64,000 bases of DNA from Pseudomonas gessardii (GCF_001983165.1 NZ_MNPU01000012.1:62001-126000), one strand, 5' to 3'. Shown: positions 9,612-20,999, counted from the stretch's first letter. The notes: generated from the letters alone by a model not told the origin. Made by a program: numbers and translations.

Positions 9612-10759
9612 CAGAACCTGCGGTTAGCACCACGACCACCAACGCCATTGCCGCCACCCCGGAAGGCAGCACGCCGCCCGGGGCCATGGCCACCGAGCCG
9701 CGTTCCCTGGGGGTGCGCATCATCTCGTCCCTGGGCTTTGCCGCCATTGCCATCGTCGGCGTATTGATCGTGTTGTATGCCTGGCAATTGCCGCCGTTCA
9801 GCAGCGCTGTGGAAACCACCGAGAACGCCCTGGTGCGCGGGCAGGTGACGATCATCAGCCCGCAACTGGGCGGTTATGTGTTCGAGGTGCCGGTGCAGGA
9901 CTTCCAGCACGTCAAGGCCGGGGATTTGCTGGTGCGCCTCGATGACCGCATCTACAAACAGCGCCTGGACCAGGCCCTGGCGCAACGGGCGGTACAGCAG
10001 GCCGCCCTGGCCAACGTGGTGCAACAACGCAACAGCGCCGAGGCGACCATCAAGCTGCGCCAGGCGGCCCTGGTCGATAGCCAGGCCCAGGCGCGCAAAA
10101 GCACCGCCGACCTGCGCCGCAATGAAGAACTGATCAGCGACGGCTCGGTGTCGCGCCGCGAATTGGACGTGACCCGTGCTGCCAACGCGCAGACCCTCGC
10201 CGCCGTGGCCCAGGCCCAGGCCAGCCTGGAGATCGCGCGCCAGGACCTGCAGACGGTGATCGTCAATCGCGGTTCCCTGGAAGCCGCGGTCGCCAGCGCC
10301 GAGGCGGCGGTGGAGCTGGCGCGGATCGACCTGTCGAACACCCGCGTCCTGGCCCCCCGGGACGGCCAGTTGGGGCAGATCGGCGTGCGCCTGGGGGCTT
10401 ATGTCAACTCCGGTGCGCAGTTGATGGCGCTGGTGCCGAACCAGCTGTGGGTGATCGCCAATATGAAAGAAACCCAGATGGACCATGTGCAGGTGGGCCA
10501 GCCGGTGACCTTTACCGTCGATGCCCTGGACCACCGCCAGTTTCATGGCACGGTGCAGCGTATTTCGCCGGCTACCGGTTCTGAGTTCAGCCTGTTGCAG
10601 GCGGACAACGCCACCGGCAACTTCGTCAAGATCGCCCAGCGGGTGCCGGTGCGGATCACGGTGGACCCGGATCAGGAACAGGGCGAACGTCTGCGCCCGG
10701 GGCTGTCGGTGGTGGTGAGTATCGACACGGCGGGGCGCCTGAAAAACAGCCCGCCCTGA
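9608..10759 (+). CDS. HlyD/EmrA-family membrane-fusion protein
   Basis: Periplasmic adaptor of the preceding MFS pump. The 383-residue protein has a polar ~40-residue cytoplasmic stretch, one TM segment at about 42-62 (GFAAIAIVGVLIVLYAW), a biotinyl-lipoyl-like domain (RGQVTIISPQLGGYV), a long Ala/Gln-rich coiled-coil hairpin at about 115-240, and a second beta-barrel half with LAPRDGQLGQIGVR. Its start codon overlaps the stop of the MFS gene by four bases. Confidence 0.9.
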   Translation: MTEPAVSTTTTNAIAATPEGSTPPGAMATEPRSLGVRIISSLGFAAIAIVGVLIVLYAWQLPPFSSAVETTENALVRGQVTIISPQLGGYVFEVPVQDFQHVKAGDLLVRLDDRIYKQRLDQALAQRAVQQAALANVVQQRNSAEATIKLRQAALVDSQAQARKSTADLRRNEELISDGSVSRRELDVTRAANAQTLAAVAQAQASLEIARQDLQTVIVNRGSLEAAVASAEAAVELARIDLSNTRVLAPRDGQLGQIGVRLGAYVNSGAQLMALVPNQLWVIANMKETQMDHVQVGQPVTFTVDALDHRQFHGTVQRISPATGSEFSLLQADNATGNFVKIAQRVPVRITVDPDQEQGERLRPGLSVVVSIDTAGRLKNSPP

Positions 10760-10775
10760 GAGGGATGGCGCCCCT

Positions 10776-10801
10776 TGTAGGAGGGCGCAAGCGCTCCTAC
10801 A
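10776..10801. terminator. Hairpin at the convergent end of the emrA-like and copD genes
   Basis: TGTAGGAG-N10-CTCCTACA forms an 8-bp stem that touches the copD stop codon. There is no clear T-run. It resembles a short repeat of the REP family and could mark the ends of both convergent transcripts. Confidence 0.45.
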
Positions 10802-11645
10802 GCATCGGTGGCAGGGTGCCCAACAGGGAAACGGCCGCCACGGCCGCCGCGCCCAACAGCCATTCCAGCAACACGCTGGCCTGCAACTGGCCGACTCGCT
10901 GCTGGCAACCCTTGATCCGTAGCCGGTTGAACAATGCCAGGCCCAACATCCCCGCCACCAGCAGCACCTTGATCAACAGGATCAAGGCAAACCCGCTGAA
11001 CAGTGGGGTCGGCCAGAATTGCCCGGTCAGCACACGGATATTGATCAGCCCGCTGACCAGCAAACCGGCGACCAGCCCGTAGCCGACGCCGCTGAAGCGT
11101 CGCAGCATGTCTTCCAGGGGCACCTGTTGCGCATGGCGCAGAATCAAGACCAACAGCAGCAGCCCGCCGAGCCACGCACCGACGCAGAGCAGGTGTACGG
11201 CCTGGTTGAGGATCAGCAATTGCCCGCCCAGGCCATCGAGCATGGCGCCGTGGCCCACGGGGGCGAGGGTCGCCAGGAGCAGCGCCGTCAGGGGCAGGCG
11301 CGCACGGTTCCAGCGCATCAGCAGGCCCAGCACCAACACGCCATTGACGAGCAGGTGCGCGCTCCAGACCTGGCCGAAGAAGGTCTTGCCCAGTACCAAT
11401 TGCACGGTTGCCAGGTCCAGCGCCAGCAGTTCGCCGCCGGCCATGGCGGCACTGACCAGCAGCAACCACACCACACCGGTTCCCAGGGCCAGCCAGGCCA
11501 GCACCCCGGTGAGGCGCGCTAGTCGCCGGTCCAGTGTCGGCTGGGGTTTGCGGCCCAGGAGCAAGGGGCGCAACACACAGGTCCCGAACATCAGCAGCAC
11601 CGCCATGAAGTGCAGGAAACGGCACAGCACCAGCAGGGTGGTCAT
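10797..11645 (-). CDS. copD: CopD-family copper resistance membrane protein
   Basis: Inner-membrane protein of 282 residues with about eight hydrophobic segments and the CopD core near residues 180-275 (FSGVGYGLVAGLLVSGLI and following). Conserved histidines in RFLHFMAV, SAHLLVNG, GHGAM and AVHLLCVGAW are candidate copper ligands. It starts 3 bases after the copC stop, so copC-copD form an operon. The family is thought to move copper across the inner membrane together with periplasmic CopC. No copAB or copRS genes are next to it. Confidence 0.88.
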   Translation of the reverse strand: MTTLLVLCRFLHFMAVLLMFGTCVLRPLLLGRKPQPTLDRRLARLTGVLAWLALGTGVVWLLLVSAAMAGGELLALDLATVQLVLGKTFFGQVWSAHLLVNGVLVLGLLMRWNRARLPLTALLLATLAPVGHGAMLDGLGGQLLILNQAVHLLCVGAWLGGLLLLVLILRHAQQVPLEDMLRRFSGVGYGLVAGLLVSGLINIRVLTGQFWPTPLFSGFALILLIKVLLVAGMLGLALFNRLRIKGCQQRVGQLQASVLLEWLLGAAAVAAVSLLGTLPPML

Positions 11646-11648
11646 GGA

Positions 11649-12014
11649 TTATTGGCCGACCTTGAAACTATAGCTGCCTGCGCTCTTGTGGGTATCGACC
11701 GAAACGGCGTGCCACTCGACCTTATAGGTGCCGGCAGCCAACGGCGCGGCGGGAGTCACCACCAGGGTTTTCTTGTCTTTGTCCGGGGTTTCCAGGCCCT
11801 TGATCGCCACTTCAGTGCCGTCCTTGCTCAGGGACACCTTGGTGAAGGTGGCTTCGACACCCTCGGAGAACACCAGGCGCAGATCAGCGGGGGCGGCGAC
11901 GGTGCTGTCGGCCGCCGGCGTGGTGGTTTTCAGGTGGGTGTGGGCAAAGGCTGCCGAAGCGCCCAGCAGCGAGGCCAGCAAGGTCACTGTCGTCAGCGTC
12001 TTCTTGATCAACAT
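11649..12014 (-). CDS. copC: CopC-family periplasmic copper-binding protein
   Basis: Small periplasmic copper carrier of 121 residues. A Sec signal peptide (MLIKKTLTTVTLLASLLG, cleavage after AFA) exposes an N-terminal HTHL, the histidine that binds Cu(II) in CopC proteins. The rest is an immunoglobulin-like beta sandwich ending in WHAVSVDTHKSAGSYSFKV, whose second histidine DTH is the other usual Cu(II) ligand. No Met-rich Cu(I) loop is seen, so it looks like the Cu(II)-only type. Operon with copD. Confidence 0.9.
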   Translation of the reverse strand: MLIKKTLTTVTLLASLLGASAAFAHTHLKTTTPAADSTVAAPADLRLVFSEGVEATFTKVSLSKDGTEVAIKGLETPDKDKKTLVVTPAAPLAAGTYKVEWHAVSVDTHKSAGSYSFKVGQ

Positions 12015-12129
12015 CGTGCACTACCTCTCAATGGGAAGAGCGGGCAGTGTACGAAGTTTCTACTTAGGCTGTCGCCCCGATCTAGAGCGGATGGTAGTCT
12101 TCCAGGCATGTCGTTGTCAGGGAGCCCCT

Positions 12130-12750
12130 ATGGGCAATCACAAGATCGGTATCCGTCGGGTCAACGTCGAAAAAATTCTGCTGGCGGCTGAAAAGGTCTT
12201 CGCCGAAAAGGGCTATGGCAGCACCGCTATGGCTGACATTGCCGAACAGGCGCAACTGCCGCGCTCCAACCTGCATTACTACTTCAGCACCAAGAGCGAG
12301 TTGTACAGCGCGGTGTTGTTCGACCTGCTGGAAGTATGGAAGCAGGACGCCCTGTGCTTCGAGATGTTCGATGACCCGCGGGTGGTCCTCAGCAGCTATA
12401 TCCGGGCGAAGATGCAGCACTCGCGCAGCCGCCCCTATGGCTCGAAAGTCTGGGCCAATGAAATCATCCACGGCGCGCCCACCCTTGGCGAAGCGCTGGA
12501 TGCGAGCCTGTACGACTGGGCCAAGATGAAGGAAGCGAAGATCCGCCAGTGGGTGGAAGACAAACGCATCCTGGCGGTGGAGCCGTCGAGCCTGCTGTAT
12601 ATGATCTGGGCCTCGACCCAGCACTATGCCGACTTCGATCACCAGGTGATGATCCTCAATGACCATCAGGCCCTGTCGGACATGCAGTTCGAGCGGGCGG
12701 TGCAGACGGTGACCAGTGTGATTTTGCGGGGGATCGGGTTGGAGCCCTGA
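12130..12750 (+). CDS. TetR-family regulator of pyrimidine catabolism (RutR-like)
   Basis: DNA-binding regulator of 206 residues. The N-terminal helix-turn-helix is visible in KILLAAEKVFAEKGYGSTAMADIAEQ (residues ~14-39) followed by LPRSNLHYYFSTKSELY. The C-terminal half (WANEIIHGAPTLGEAL, WASTQHYADFDHQV) resembles RutR, which binds uracil or thymine in E. coli. The ATG at 12130 has GGAG 6-9 bases upstream; longer in-frame extensions run through the copC region and are rejected. It converges on preA across a REP pair and is the obvious candidate to control the pre/hyd/NCS1 genes. Ligand and targets are inferred. Confidence 0.87.
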   Translation: MGNHKIGIRRVNVEKILLAAEKVFAEKGYGSTAMADIAEQAQLPRSNLHYYFSTKSELYSAVLFDLLEVWKQDALCFEMFDDPRVVLSSYIRAKMQHSRSRPYGSKVWANEIIHGAPTLGEALDASLYDWAKMKEAKIRQWVEDKRILAVEPSSLLYMIWASTQHYADFDHQVMILNDHQALSDMQFERAVQTVTSVILRGIGLEP

Positions 12751-12773
12751 GTTTGTGGTGCGGTTGAGGGCCT

Positions 12774-12848
12774 TATCGCAGGCAAGCCAGCTCCCACATT
12801 TTGATTGTGTGAACCCGATCAAATGTGGGAGCTGGCTTGCCTGCGATA
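12774..12848. repeat. REP pair (perfect 28-bp inverted repeat)
   Basis: Left arm 12774-12801 and right arm 12821-12848 are exact reverse complements, with core GGCAAGCCAGCTCCCACA. It lies between the convergent tetR and preA genes and can fold into a strong hairpin. This is the paired REP arrangement typical of P. fluorescens-group genomes. Confidence 0.9.
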
Positions 12849-12861
12849 GCGATTTAAAAGG

Positions 12862-14136
12862 CTACACCGCCTCTCGGTAGGGGTTGCGTGGATCCTGGGT
12901 CCAGTTCAAAAACGGCTTGCCGGTGTCCATCGGCACCATCTCGATGCAGTCCGCCACCGGGCAGGTGATCTGGCACAGGTTGCAGCCCACGCATTCGTCG
13001 TCGATCACTTGATACACGTGGGTCCCATCGGCCTGCTTGAGGCTGGCAATGGCCTGGTGCGAGGTGTCTTCGCAGGCAATATGGCAGCGCCCGCAGCCGA
13101 TGCACGCCGCCTGGTCAATCTTGGCGATCACCTGGTAGTTGATGTCCAGGTATTTCCAGTCTGTGGTGTTGCCCACCGCGCGCCCGGAAAAGTCCTGCAG
13201 GCTCTTGTAGCCCTGGCTGTCCATCCACCGTGACAAACCATCCTTCATCTCGTCGACGATGCGAAAACCATGCAACATCGCCGCCGTGCACACCTGCACC
13301 GCGCCGCAGCCCAGGGCGACGAACTCTGCGGCATCGCGCCAGTTGCCGATGCCGCCGATCCCGCAGATCGGCAGGCCCTGGGTCTGGGGATCGCGGGCGA
13401 TTTCAGCCACCATGTTCAAGGCAATCGGCTTGACCGCCGAGCCGCAGTAGCCGCCGTGGGTGCTCTGGGTGCCGACGATCGGCAGGGCGACCATGCGCTC
13501 CAGGTCGACGCTGGTGATGGAGTTGATGGTATTGATCAGCGAGACCGCGTCAGCCCCGCCGCGATAGGCGGCACGGGCGGCCACGCGGATATCGGTGATA
13601 TTGGGCGTGAGCTTGACGATCACCGGCAACGAGCAATAGGTCTTGCACCAGCGCGTCACCTGTTCGACGTATTCCGGCACCTGGCCCACCGCCGCGCCCA
13701 TGCCCCGTTCCGGCATGCCGTGGGGGCAACCGAAGTTCAGTTCGATGCCGTCGCAACCGGTGGCTTCCACCCGTGGCAGGATGTTTTTCCAGGACTCTTC
13801 GATGCATGGCACCATCAGCGACACGATCAGGGCGCGGTCCGGCCAGTCCTTTTTCACCTGGGTGATTTCTTGCAGGTTGATTTCCAGGGAGCGGTCGGTG
13901 ATCAGTTCGATATTGTTGATACCCAGTACTTCGCGGTTGGCGCCAAAGTGCGCCGAATAGCGGGACGAGACGTTGACTGCCGCCGGGTCCTCGCCCAGGG
14001 TTTTCCAGACCACGCCGCCCCAGCCGGCTTCAAAGGCGCGCACCACGTTGTAGGCCTTGTCGGTGGGGGGCGCGGAGGCCAGCCAGAACGGATTGGGGGC
14101 TTTGATGCCAGCGAACACAATCGATAGATCGGCCAT
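12862..14136 (-). CDS. preA: NAD-dependent dihydropyrimidine dehydrogenase, subunit PreA
   Basis: Catalytic subunit that reduces uracil and thymine to the 5,6-dihydro forms with NADH. The 424-residue protein has an FMN-binding TIM barrel (start LSIVFAGIKAPNPFWLASAP; GCPHGMPERGMGAAVG near 145-160). Two 4Fe-4S clusters at the C terminus, CIGCGRCHIAC and CVGCNLCQITCPV, relay electrons from PreT. It directly follows preT (preT stop abuts the preA start), so they are one transcript. First step of the reductive pyrimidine pathway completed by the dihydropyrimidinase at 15650 and the ureidopropionase at 19334. Confidence 0.95.
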   Translation of the reverse strand: MADLSIVFAGIKAPNPFWLASAPPTDKAYNVVRAFEAGWGGVVWKTLGEDPAAVNVSSRYSAHFGANREVLGINNIELITDRSLEINLQEITQVKKDWPDRALIVSLMVPCIEESWKNILPRVEATGCDGIELNFGCPHGMPERGMGAAVGQVPEYVEQVTRWCKTYCSLPVIVKLTPNITDIRVAARAAYRGGADAVSLINTINSITSVDLERMVALPIVGTQSTHGGYCGSAVKPIALNMVAEIARDPQTQGLPICGIGGIGNWRDAAEFVALGCGAVQVCTAAMLHGFRIVDEMKDGLSRWMDSQGYKSLQDFSGRAVGNTTDWKYLDINYQVIAKIDQAACIGCGRCHIACEDTSHQAIASLKQADGTHVYQVIDDECVGCNLCQITCPVADCIEMVPMDTGKPFLNWTQDPRNPYREAV

Positions 14137-15504
14137 TTACGCAGCCTCCACAGTGAGCATGAGTTGAGCGTGCATGGCCTCGGCGGCCAGCTTGCCGTGC
14201 TGCACGGCCTGGACGGTGAGGTCTTGCCCGAGGCTGACGCAATCGCCACCGGCATACACGCCGGGGATGCTGGTTTGCAGCTGTGCATCGACAAAGATCC
14301 GCTCGCCCTGGCGTTGCAGTTGCTGGGCCAGGGGGTCGTGCAAGGCCTGCTCGTCAAAGCCTTGGCCGATGGCCTTGAAGATCGCATCCGCCGCCAGCTC
14401 GAAGGTGTCGCCGGTGGTGTGTAGGCGGCCATTTTCCAGGCGTGTGCGGGCAAAGCGCATGCCGCGTACCTGGCCCTGGTCGTCCAGCAGCACAGTGTCG
14501 GGTTGGGCCCAGGTCAGCAGGCGGACCTGGTTGGCTTTGGCGATATCTTGCTCATGGCCAGTGGCGCCCATGTCGGCAAGCCCGCGGCGGTAGACCAGGT
14601 TGACATCGCGTGCGCCCAGGCGCGCCATTTGCACGGCCATGTCGATGGCGGTGTTGCCAGCACCGAGCACGATGCAGCGGTCGGCCAGGGGCAGTTGGCT
14701 GAGGTCGTCGGCCTGGCGCAGTTCGCGGATGTAGTCGGTGGCGGCGAGCAGGCCGGGCGCGTCCTCGTGGGGCAGGCCCAGGTGTTTGCTGGCGGCCAGG
14801 CCCAGGCCGAGGAACACCGCGTCGAATTGCTGGTGCAGGTCGCTCAGGCTCAGGTTGTCGCCCAGGCGCTGGCCGTGGCGGATTTCGATGCCGCCGATCT
14901 GCAGCAGGAAGTCCAGCTCCTGCTGGGCGAAGTCATCCACCAGTTTGTATTTGGCGATCCCGTATTCATTGAGGCCGCCGGCCTTTTCCCGGGCCTCGAA
15001 AATCACCACGTCATGCCCATGCAAGGCACTGCGATGGGCACAGGACAAACCCGCAGGCCCGGCGCCGACCACCGCGATACGCTTGCCGGTCGCGGCGGCG
15101 CGCTGGAACGGGTGTTGCTCGAAGTGCGCGTTGTCGATGGCATAGCGTTGCAACAGGCCGATCAGCACCGGGGCGCATTCTTCGCTGTGGTTGCGTACAC
15201 AGGCCTGCTGGCAGAGGATTTCGGTCGGACAGACCCGGGCACAGCTGCCGCCGAGGATATTGGCCGAGAGGATTTTCTGCGCCGCGCCCTGGACGTTGTC
15301 GGTGTGGATATTGCGGATAAACGACGGGATGTCGATTTCGCTGGGGCACGCGTTGACGCACGGCGCGTCGTAGCAATACAGGCAGCGCGAGGCTTCCAGG
15401 TGGGCCTGGCGGGCATTGAGGGGCGGTGCCAGGTCGGTGAAATGGCTGGCGAGGGTCGCCCCGTCTTCGTCGGGGTGGGGGAGGTGGTTCAGGGTCTGGA
15501 TCAC
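14137..15504 (-). CDS. preT: Dihydropyrimidine dehydrogenase subunit PreT (NAD(P)H:FeS oxidoreductase)
   Basis: Electron-input subunit of the dehydrogenase, 455 residues, like the GltD small subunit. N-terminal cysteine clusters CLYCYDAPCVNACP and CARVCPTEILCQQAC bind 4Fe-4S centres. They are followed by an FAD motif [12 protein letters not shown] and an NAD(P)H motif VLGAGNTAIDMA. The C-terminal AGGDC is the FAD closure. It sits immediately before preA with no gap. A REP pair separates it from the dihydropyrimidinase gene upstream, which may still belong to the same transcript. Confidence 0.94.
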   Translation of the reverse strand: MIQTLNHLPHPDEDGATLASHFTDLAPPLNARQAHLEASRCLYCYDAPCVNACPSEIDIPSFIRNIHTDNVQGAAQKILSANILGGSCARVCPTEILCQQACVRNHSEECAPVLIGLLQRYAIDNAHFEQHPFQRAAATGKRIAVVGAGPAGLSCAHRSALHGHDVVIFEAREKAGGLNEYGIAKYKLVDDFAQQELDFLLQIGGIEIRHGQRLGDNLSLSDLHQQFDAVFLGLGLAASKHLGLPHEDAPGLLAATDYIRELRQADDLSQLPLADRCIVLGAGNTAIDMAVQMARLGARDVNLVYRRGLADMGATGHEQDIAKANQVRLLTWAQPDTVLLDDQGQVRGMRFARTRLENGRLHTTGDTFELAADAIFKAIGQGFDEQALHDPLAQQLQRQGERIFVDAQLQTSIPGVYAGGDCVSLGQDLTVQAVQHGKLAAEAMHAQLMLTVEAA

Positions 15505-15569
15505 GGTAATGGCCTCACGGTTTTTTTGCCTCTGGCGGGCATTGGTTTTTTGTTGCCTGTGCGGGCTTC

Positions 15570-15642
15570 ATCGCGGGCAAGCCCGCTCCCACATTTGATC
15601 GGGTTCATATCTCAATGGGTGGGAGCTGGCTTGCCTGCGATT
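15570..15642. repeat. REP pair (imperfect)
   Basis: Inverted copies of the REP core, GCGGGCAAGCCCGCTCCCACA on the left and GTGGGAGCTGGCTTGCCTGCG on the right. The arms differ at several positions (GCCCGCTCC against GGAGCTGGC), so they came from different REP subtypes. It lies between the dihydropyrimidinase and preT genes. Confidence 0.8.
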
Positions 15643-15649
15643 GGCTATG

Positions 15650-17690
<2,041 letters not shown>

Positions 17691-19178
17691 ATGCAACAGA
17701 ACAGATCGCAAGTCATCGAACGCGACGGCCTGTATGAACTCGACGCCGGCAGCGACGTGCTCGACAGCCCCCGTTACAACCACGACATGGCGCCGACCAA
17801 GGTGCACGAACGAACCTGGAACAAGTGGCACATCACCGCACTGTGGGTCGGCATGTCGATCTGCGTGCCGACCTACACCCTGGGCGGGGTGCTCACCGCG
17901 TACTTCGGCTTGTCGGTGGGCGAGGCATTGGTGGCAATCCTGCTGGCCAATATCGTGGTACTCATCCCCCTGACGCTCAACGCGTTTCCCGGCACCAAGT
18001 ACGGTATTCCGTTCCCGGTGCTGCTGCGCTCGTCCTTCGGCATTCTCGGCTCCAATGTGCCGTGCCTGATCCGCGCCCTGGTGGCCTGCGGTTGGTTCGG
18101 GATCCAGACGATGTTCGGCGGGCTGGCGATCCACCTGTTCCTCGGCTCGATTTTCGAGGGCTGGAAGAGCCTGGGCGGCACCGGCGAGGTGATCGGCTTC
18201 ATGATCTTCTGGGTGTTGAACCTGTGGGTGGTGCTGCGCGGCGCCGAGTCGATCAAATGGCTGGAAACCCTGTCGGCACCGCTGCTGGTGGCGGTGGGCA
18301 TCGGCTTGCTGGTGTGGGCGTTGCCCAATGTGTCGCTCAGCGAATTGATGGCGATCCCTCCCAAACGTCCCGAAGGCGCGAGCCTGACAGGCTACTTTAT
18401 GGCCGGGCTGACTGCGATGGTCGGTTTCTGGGCCACCTTGTCCCTGAATATTCCTGATTTCAGCCGTTATGCCAAAAGCCAGAAAGACCAGATCCTGGGG
18501 CAGATTTTCGGCCTGCCGCTGACCATGTTCCTGTTCGCCGCCTTGGGTGTGATCATGACCGCCGCCTCGGTGAAACTGGTGGGGGTCAGCGTCTCCGACC
18601 CGGTGACCCTGATCGGGCATATCCAGAGCCCGGTGTGGGTGGCGGTGGCAATGGCGTTGATCATCATTGCCACGCTGTCGACCAACACGGCGGCGAATAT
18701 TGTCTCGCCCACCAATGACTTCCAGAACATTGCGCCCAAGCTGATCAACCGCACCACCGCCGTGGTGCTCACCGGCCTGGTGGGGCTGGCGCTGATGGCC
18801 CACGAGTTGCTGAAAAAACTCGGCCTGATCGTGTCCGATGTCAGCCTGGAGACCGTGTATTCCAACTGGTTGCTCGGTTATTCGAGCCTGTTGGGGCCGA
18901 TTGCCGGGATCATGGTGGTGGACTATTTCCTGATTCGCCGCCAGCAACTGGACCTGGCGGGGTTGTACCGTGATGACGTGTACCCGGCGTGGAATACGGC
19001 GGGGTTTATCGCGTTTGGTGTGCCGGTGGTGCTGACCTTGCTGTCGCTGGGCAGCGATGCCTTCAGTTGGTTCTACAGCTATGGCTGGTTCACCGGCTCG
19101 GCGTTGGGCGGGGTGTTGTATTACGGGCTGTGCGCCAAACGCAAAACCAGCCCTGTCGCCGCCAAGACATCCCTGTAA
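17691..19178 (+). CDS. NCS1-family nucleobase:cation symporter
   Basis: Inner-membrane permease of 495 residues with about 12 hydrophobic segments. Family features are the start WNKWHITALWVGM, the inner core PGTKYGIPFPVLLRSSFG, GAESIKWLETLSAPLL, and NIPDFSRYAKSQKDQ. It lies in the pyrimidine catabolic locus, divergent from the dihydropyrimidinase, so uracil, thymine, dihydropyrimidine or hydantoin is the likely substrate; NCS1 members also carry allantoin and cytosine. A REP pair separates it from the ureidopropionase gene on the same strand. Confidence 0.9.
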   Translation: MQQNRSQVIERDGLYELDAGSDVLDSPRYNHDMAPTKVHERTWNKWHITALWVGMSICVPTYTLGGVLTAYFGLSVGEALVAILLANIVVLIPLTLNAFPGTKYGIPFPVLLRSSFGILGSNVPCLIRALVACGWFGIQTMFGGLAIHLFLGSIFEGWKSLGGTGEVIGFMIFWVLNLWVVLRGAESIKWLETLSAPLLVAVGIGLLVWALPNVSLSELMAIPPKRPEGASLTGYFMAGLTAMVGFWATLSLNIPDFSRYAKSQKDQILGQIFGLPLTMFLFAALGVIMTAASVKLVGVSVSDPVTLIGHIQSPVWVAVAMALIIIATLSTNTAANIVSPTNDFQNIAPKLINRTTAVVLTGLVGLALMAHELLKKLGLIVSDVSLETVYSNWLLGYSSLLGPIAGIMVVDYFLIRRQQLDLAGLYRDDVYPAWNTAGFIAFGVPVVLTLLSLGSDAFSWFYSYGWFTGSALGGVLYYGLCAKRKTSPVAAKTSL

Positions 19179-19196
19179 GCGATGTGGAATGCAATC

Positions 19197-19292
19197 AAAT
19201 GTGGGAGCGGGCTTGCCCGCGATAGCGGTCTTTCAGGCGACATCTACGGTGACTGACACATCGCCATCGCGGGCAAGCCCGCTCCCACATTT
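19197..19292. repeat. REP pair
   Basis: AAATGTGGGAGCGGGCTTGCCCGCGAT at 19197-19223 is matched by its reverse complement at 19266-19292 with a ~42-base spacer. It lies between two co-directional genes of the pyrimidine pathway, where it could stabilise or attenuate the joint mRNA. Confidence 0.9.
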
Positions 19293-19333
19293 GGACCGCG
19301 TCAATCATAAGAAAACTGCCTGAGGAGATCCCT

Positions 19334-20614
19334 ATGAACGCTGCCATCGACGTTCTGCAATCCACCCATCAGCACATCAATCGCGACCGCCTGTGGCAGT
19401 CGTTGATGGACCTCGCCCAGCTTGGCGCGACGCCCAAGGGCGGGGTGTGCCGCCTGGCCCTGACCGACCTGGACCGCCAGGCCCGCGATCTGTTTGTGCA
19501 GTGGTGCGAGGCGGCGGGGTGCACGGTGACCATCGATGGCGTGGGCAATATCTTCGCCCGTCGCCCGGGGCGCAATCCGGCATTGCCGCCGGTGATGACC
19601 GGTAGCCATATCGATACCCAGCCCACGGGCGGCAAGTTCGATGGCTGCTTCGGGGTGTTGGCGGGGGTGGAAGTGCTGCGCACCCTTAATGATCTGAACG
19701 TGCAGACCGAAGCGCCGCTGGAGGTGGTGGTGTGGACCAACGAGGAAGGCTCGCGCTTCCCGCCGTGCATGATGGGCTCCGGGGTGTTCGCCGAGAAATT
19801 CACCCTGGAAGACACCCTGGCCAAGACTGACGCCGAGGGTGTCACGGTGGGCGCTGCGCTGAATGCGATTGGCTATGCGGGCACCCGGCCGGTCAGTGGG
19901 CATCCGGTCGGGGCTTACTTTGAAGCGCATATCGAACAAGGTCCGATCCTTGAAGATCAACGCAAAACCATCGGCGTGGTGCTGGGGGCCCTCGGCCAGA
20001 AATGGTTCGACCTGACCCTGCGCGGCGTCGAGGCCCATGCCGGCCCGACCCCGATGCACCTGCGCAAGGACGCCCTGGTGGGCGCCTCGGCGGTGGTTGC
20101 CGCGGTCAACGCCGCTGCACTGGGCCATCAGCCCCATGCCTGTGGCACGGTGGGGTGCCTGCAAGCCTACCCCGGCTCGCGCAATGTGATCCCCGGTGAA
20201 GTGCGCATGACCCTGGATTTTCGCCACCTGGAGCCGGCGCGCCTGGATTCGATGATTGCCCAGGTGCGCCAGGTGATTGACGAGACCTGCGCCAAGCACG
20301 GGTTGACCTTCGAGATGGTGCCTACCGCCGATTTCCCGCCGCTGTATTTCGACAAGGGCTGTGTCGATGCCGTGCGCGAGGCGGCCAATGGCTTGGGGTT
20401 GTCCAACATGGATATCGTCAGTGGTGCCGGGCACGACGCCATTTTCGTCGCCGAGCTGGGGCCGGCGGGCATGATATTCGTGCCCTGTGAAGGCGGGATC
20501 AGCCATAACGAAATCGAAAACGCCGCCCCGGATGACCTGGCGGCGGGGTGTGCGGTGCTGCTGCGGGCGATGGTGGCGGCGTCGGCGGCCGTGGCCCGTA
20601 AGCCTGCGGCCTAG
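19334..20614 (+). CDS. Beta-ureidopropionase / N-carbamoyl-amino acid hydrolase (M20/M28-type)
   Basis: Releases beta-alanine, ammonia and CO2 from N-carbamoyl-beta-alanine, the last pyrimidine step. The 426-residue binuclear metal enzyme has the ligand motifs GSHIDTQPTGGKFDGCFG (about 90-107) and WTNEEGSRFPPCMMGS (about 135-150). A dimerisation domain sits in the middle with GVEAHAGPTPM, followed by GAGHDA near the C terminus. AGGAGATCCCT lies before the ATG. The same family includes L-N-carbamoylase and allantoate amidohydrolase; context favours ureidopropionase. Confidence 0.9.
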   Translation: MNAAIDVLQSTHQHINRDRLWQSLMDLAQLGATPKGGVCRLALTDLDRQARDLFVQWCEAAGCTVTIDGVGNIFARRPGRNPALPPVMTGSHIDTQPTGGKFDGCFGVLAGVEVLRTLNDLNVQTEAPLEVVVWTNEEGSRFPPCMMGSGVFAEKFTLEDTLAKTDAEGVTVGAALNAIGYAGTRPVSGHPVGAYFEAHIEQGPILEDQRKTIGVVLGALGQKWFDLTLRGVEAHAGPTPMHLRKDALVGASAVVAAVNAAALGHQPHACGTVGCLQAYPGSRNVIPGEVRMTLDFRHLEPARLDSMIAQVRQVIDETCAKHGLTFEMVPTADFPPLYFDKGCVDAVREAANGLGLSNMDIVSGAGHDAIFVAELGPAGMIFVPCEGGISHNEIENAAPDDLAAGCAVLLRAMVAASAAVARKPAA

Positions 20615-20650
20615 ATCGGTAGGCGCCAGTTTTCCGGCTCCTGGAGTGGC

Positions 20651-20809
20651 TTAGGCGTGATGCGCGACCGGCTTGCGGGCCTTGGCGCGCGTCGCGGCCT
20701 TGGGCGGTGGATGGCGGCGGCGGGTCACACGCAGCACCCCCCACAACATGGCGCTGGCGACGGTCAGCCAGCCAAGTACCAGCAGGAAAATCGTGGTTGT
20801 CAGGCTCAT
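20651..20809 (-). CDS. Small single-pass membrane protein, unknown function
   Basis: A 52-residue ORF starts at an ATG preceded by a perfect AGGAGG. It has one hydrophobic segment (TIFLLVLGWLTVASAMLWGV) and a strongly basic C terminus with Arg, Lys and His. The longer ORF that starts at 20911 has no ribosome site and would run through the promoter region. The basic tail after the membrane span predicts an N-out/C-in orientation. I do not recognise the family. Confidence 0.7.
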   Translation of the reverse strand: MSLTTTIFLLVLGWLTVASAMLWGVLRVTRRRHPPPKAATRAKARKPVAHHA

Positions 20810-20999
20810 AAGTGCCTCCTTTGCCCTGTGCAGGGCACATACGGTCTTTGCAATGGACAGTCTAACCGCCAAGCGGCTGCGTGCTATTGACCAATGGTCG
20901 TGTATGTCCAACTTGTTTGCTCTATACCGGGTTTTTTACTGCGGCCCAAGGCTATACCCGCGTCCGCGAGCGCCCTATGATCAACGCCCCAGCCCGCAG

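Noticed and set aside
11728..12129. Long N-terminal extension of the TetR gene
   Set aside because: It would run antisense through copC; ATG at 12130 has a ribosome site and gives a normal TetR length.
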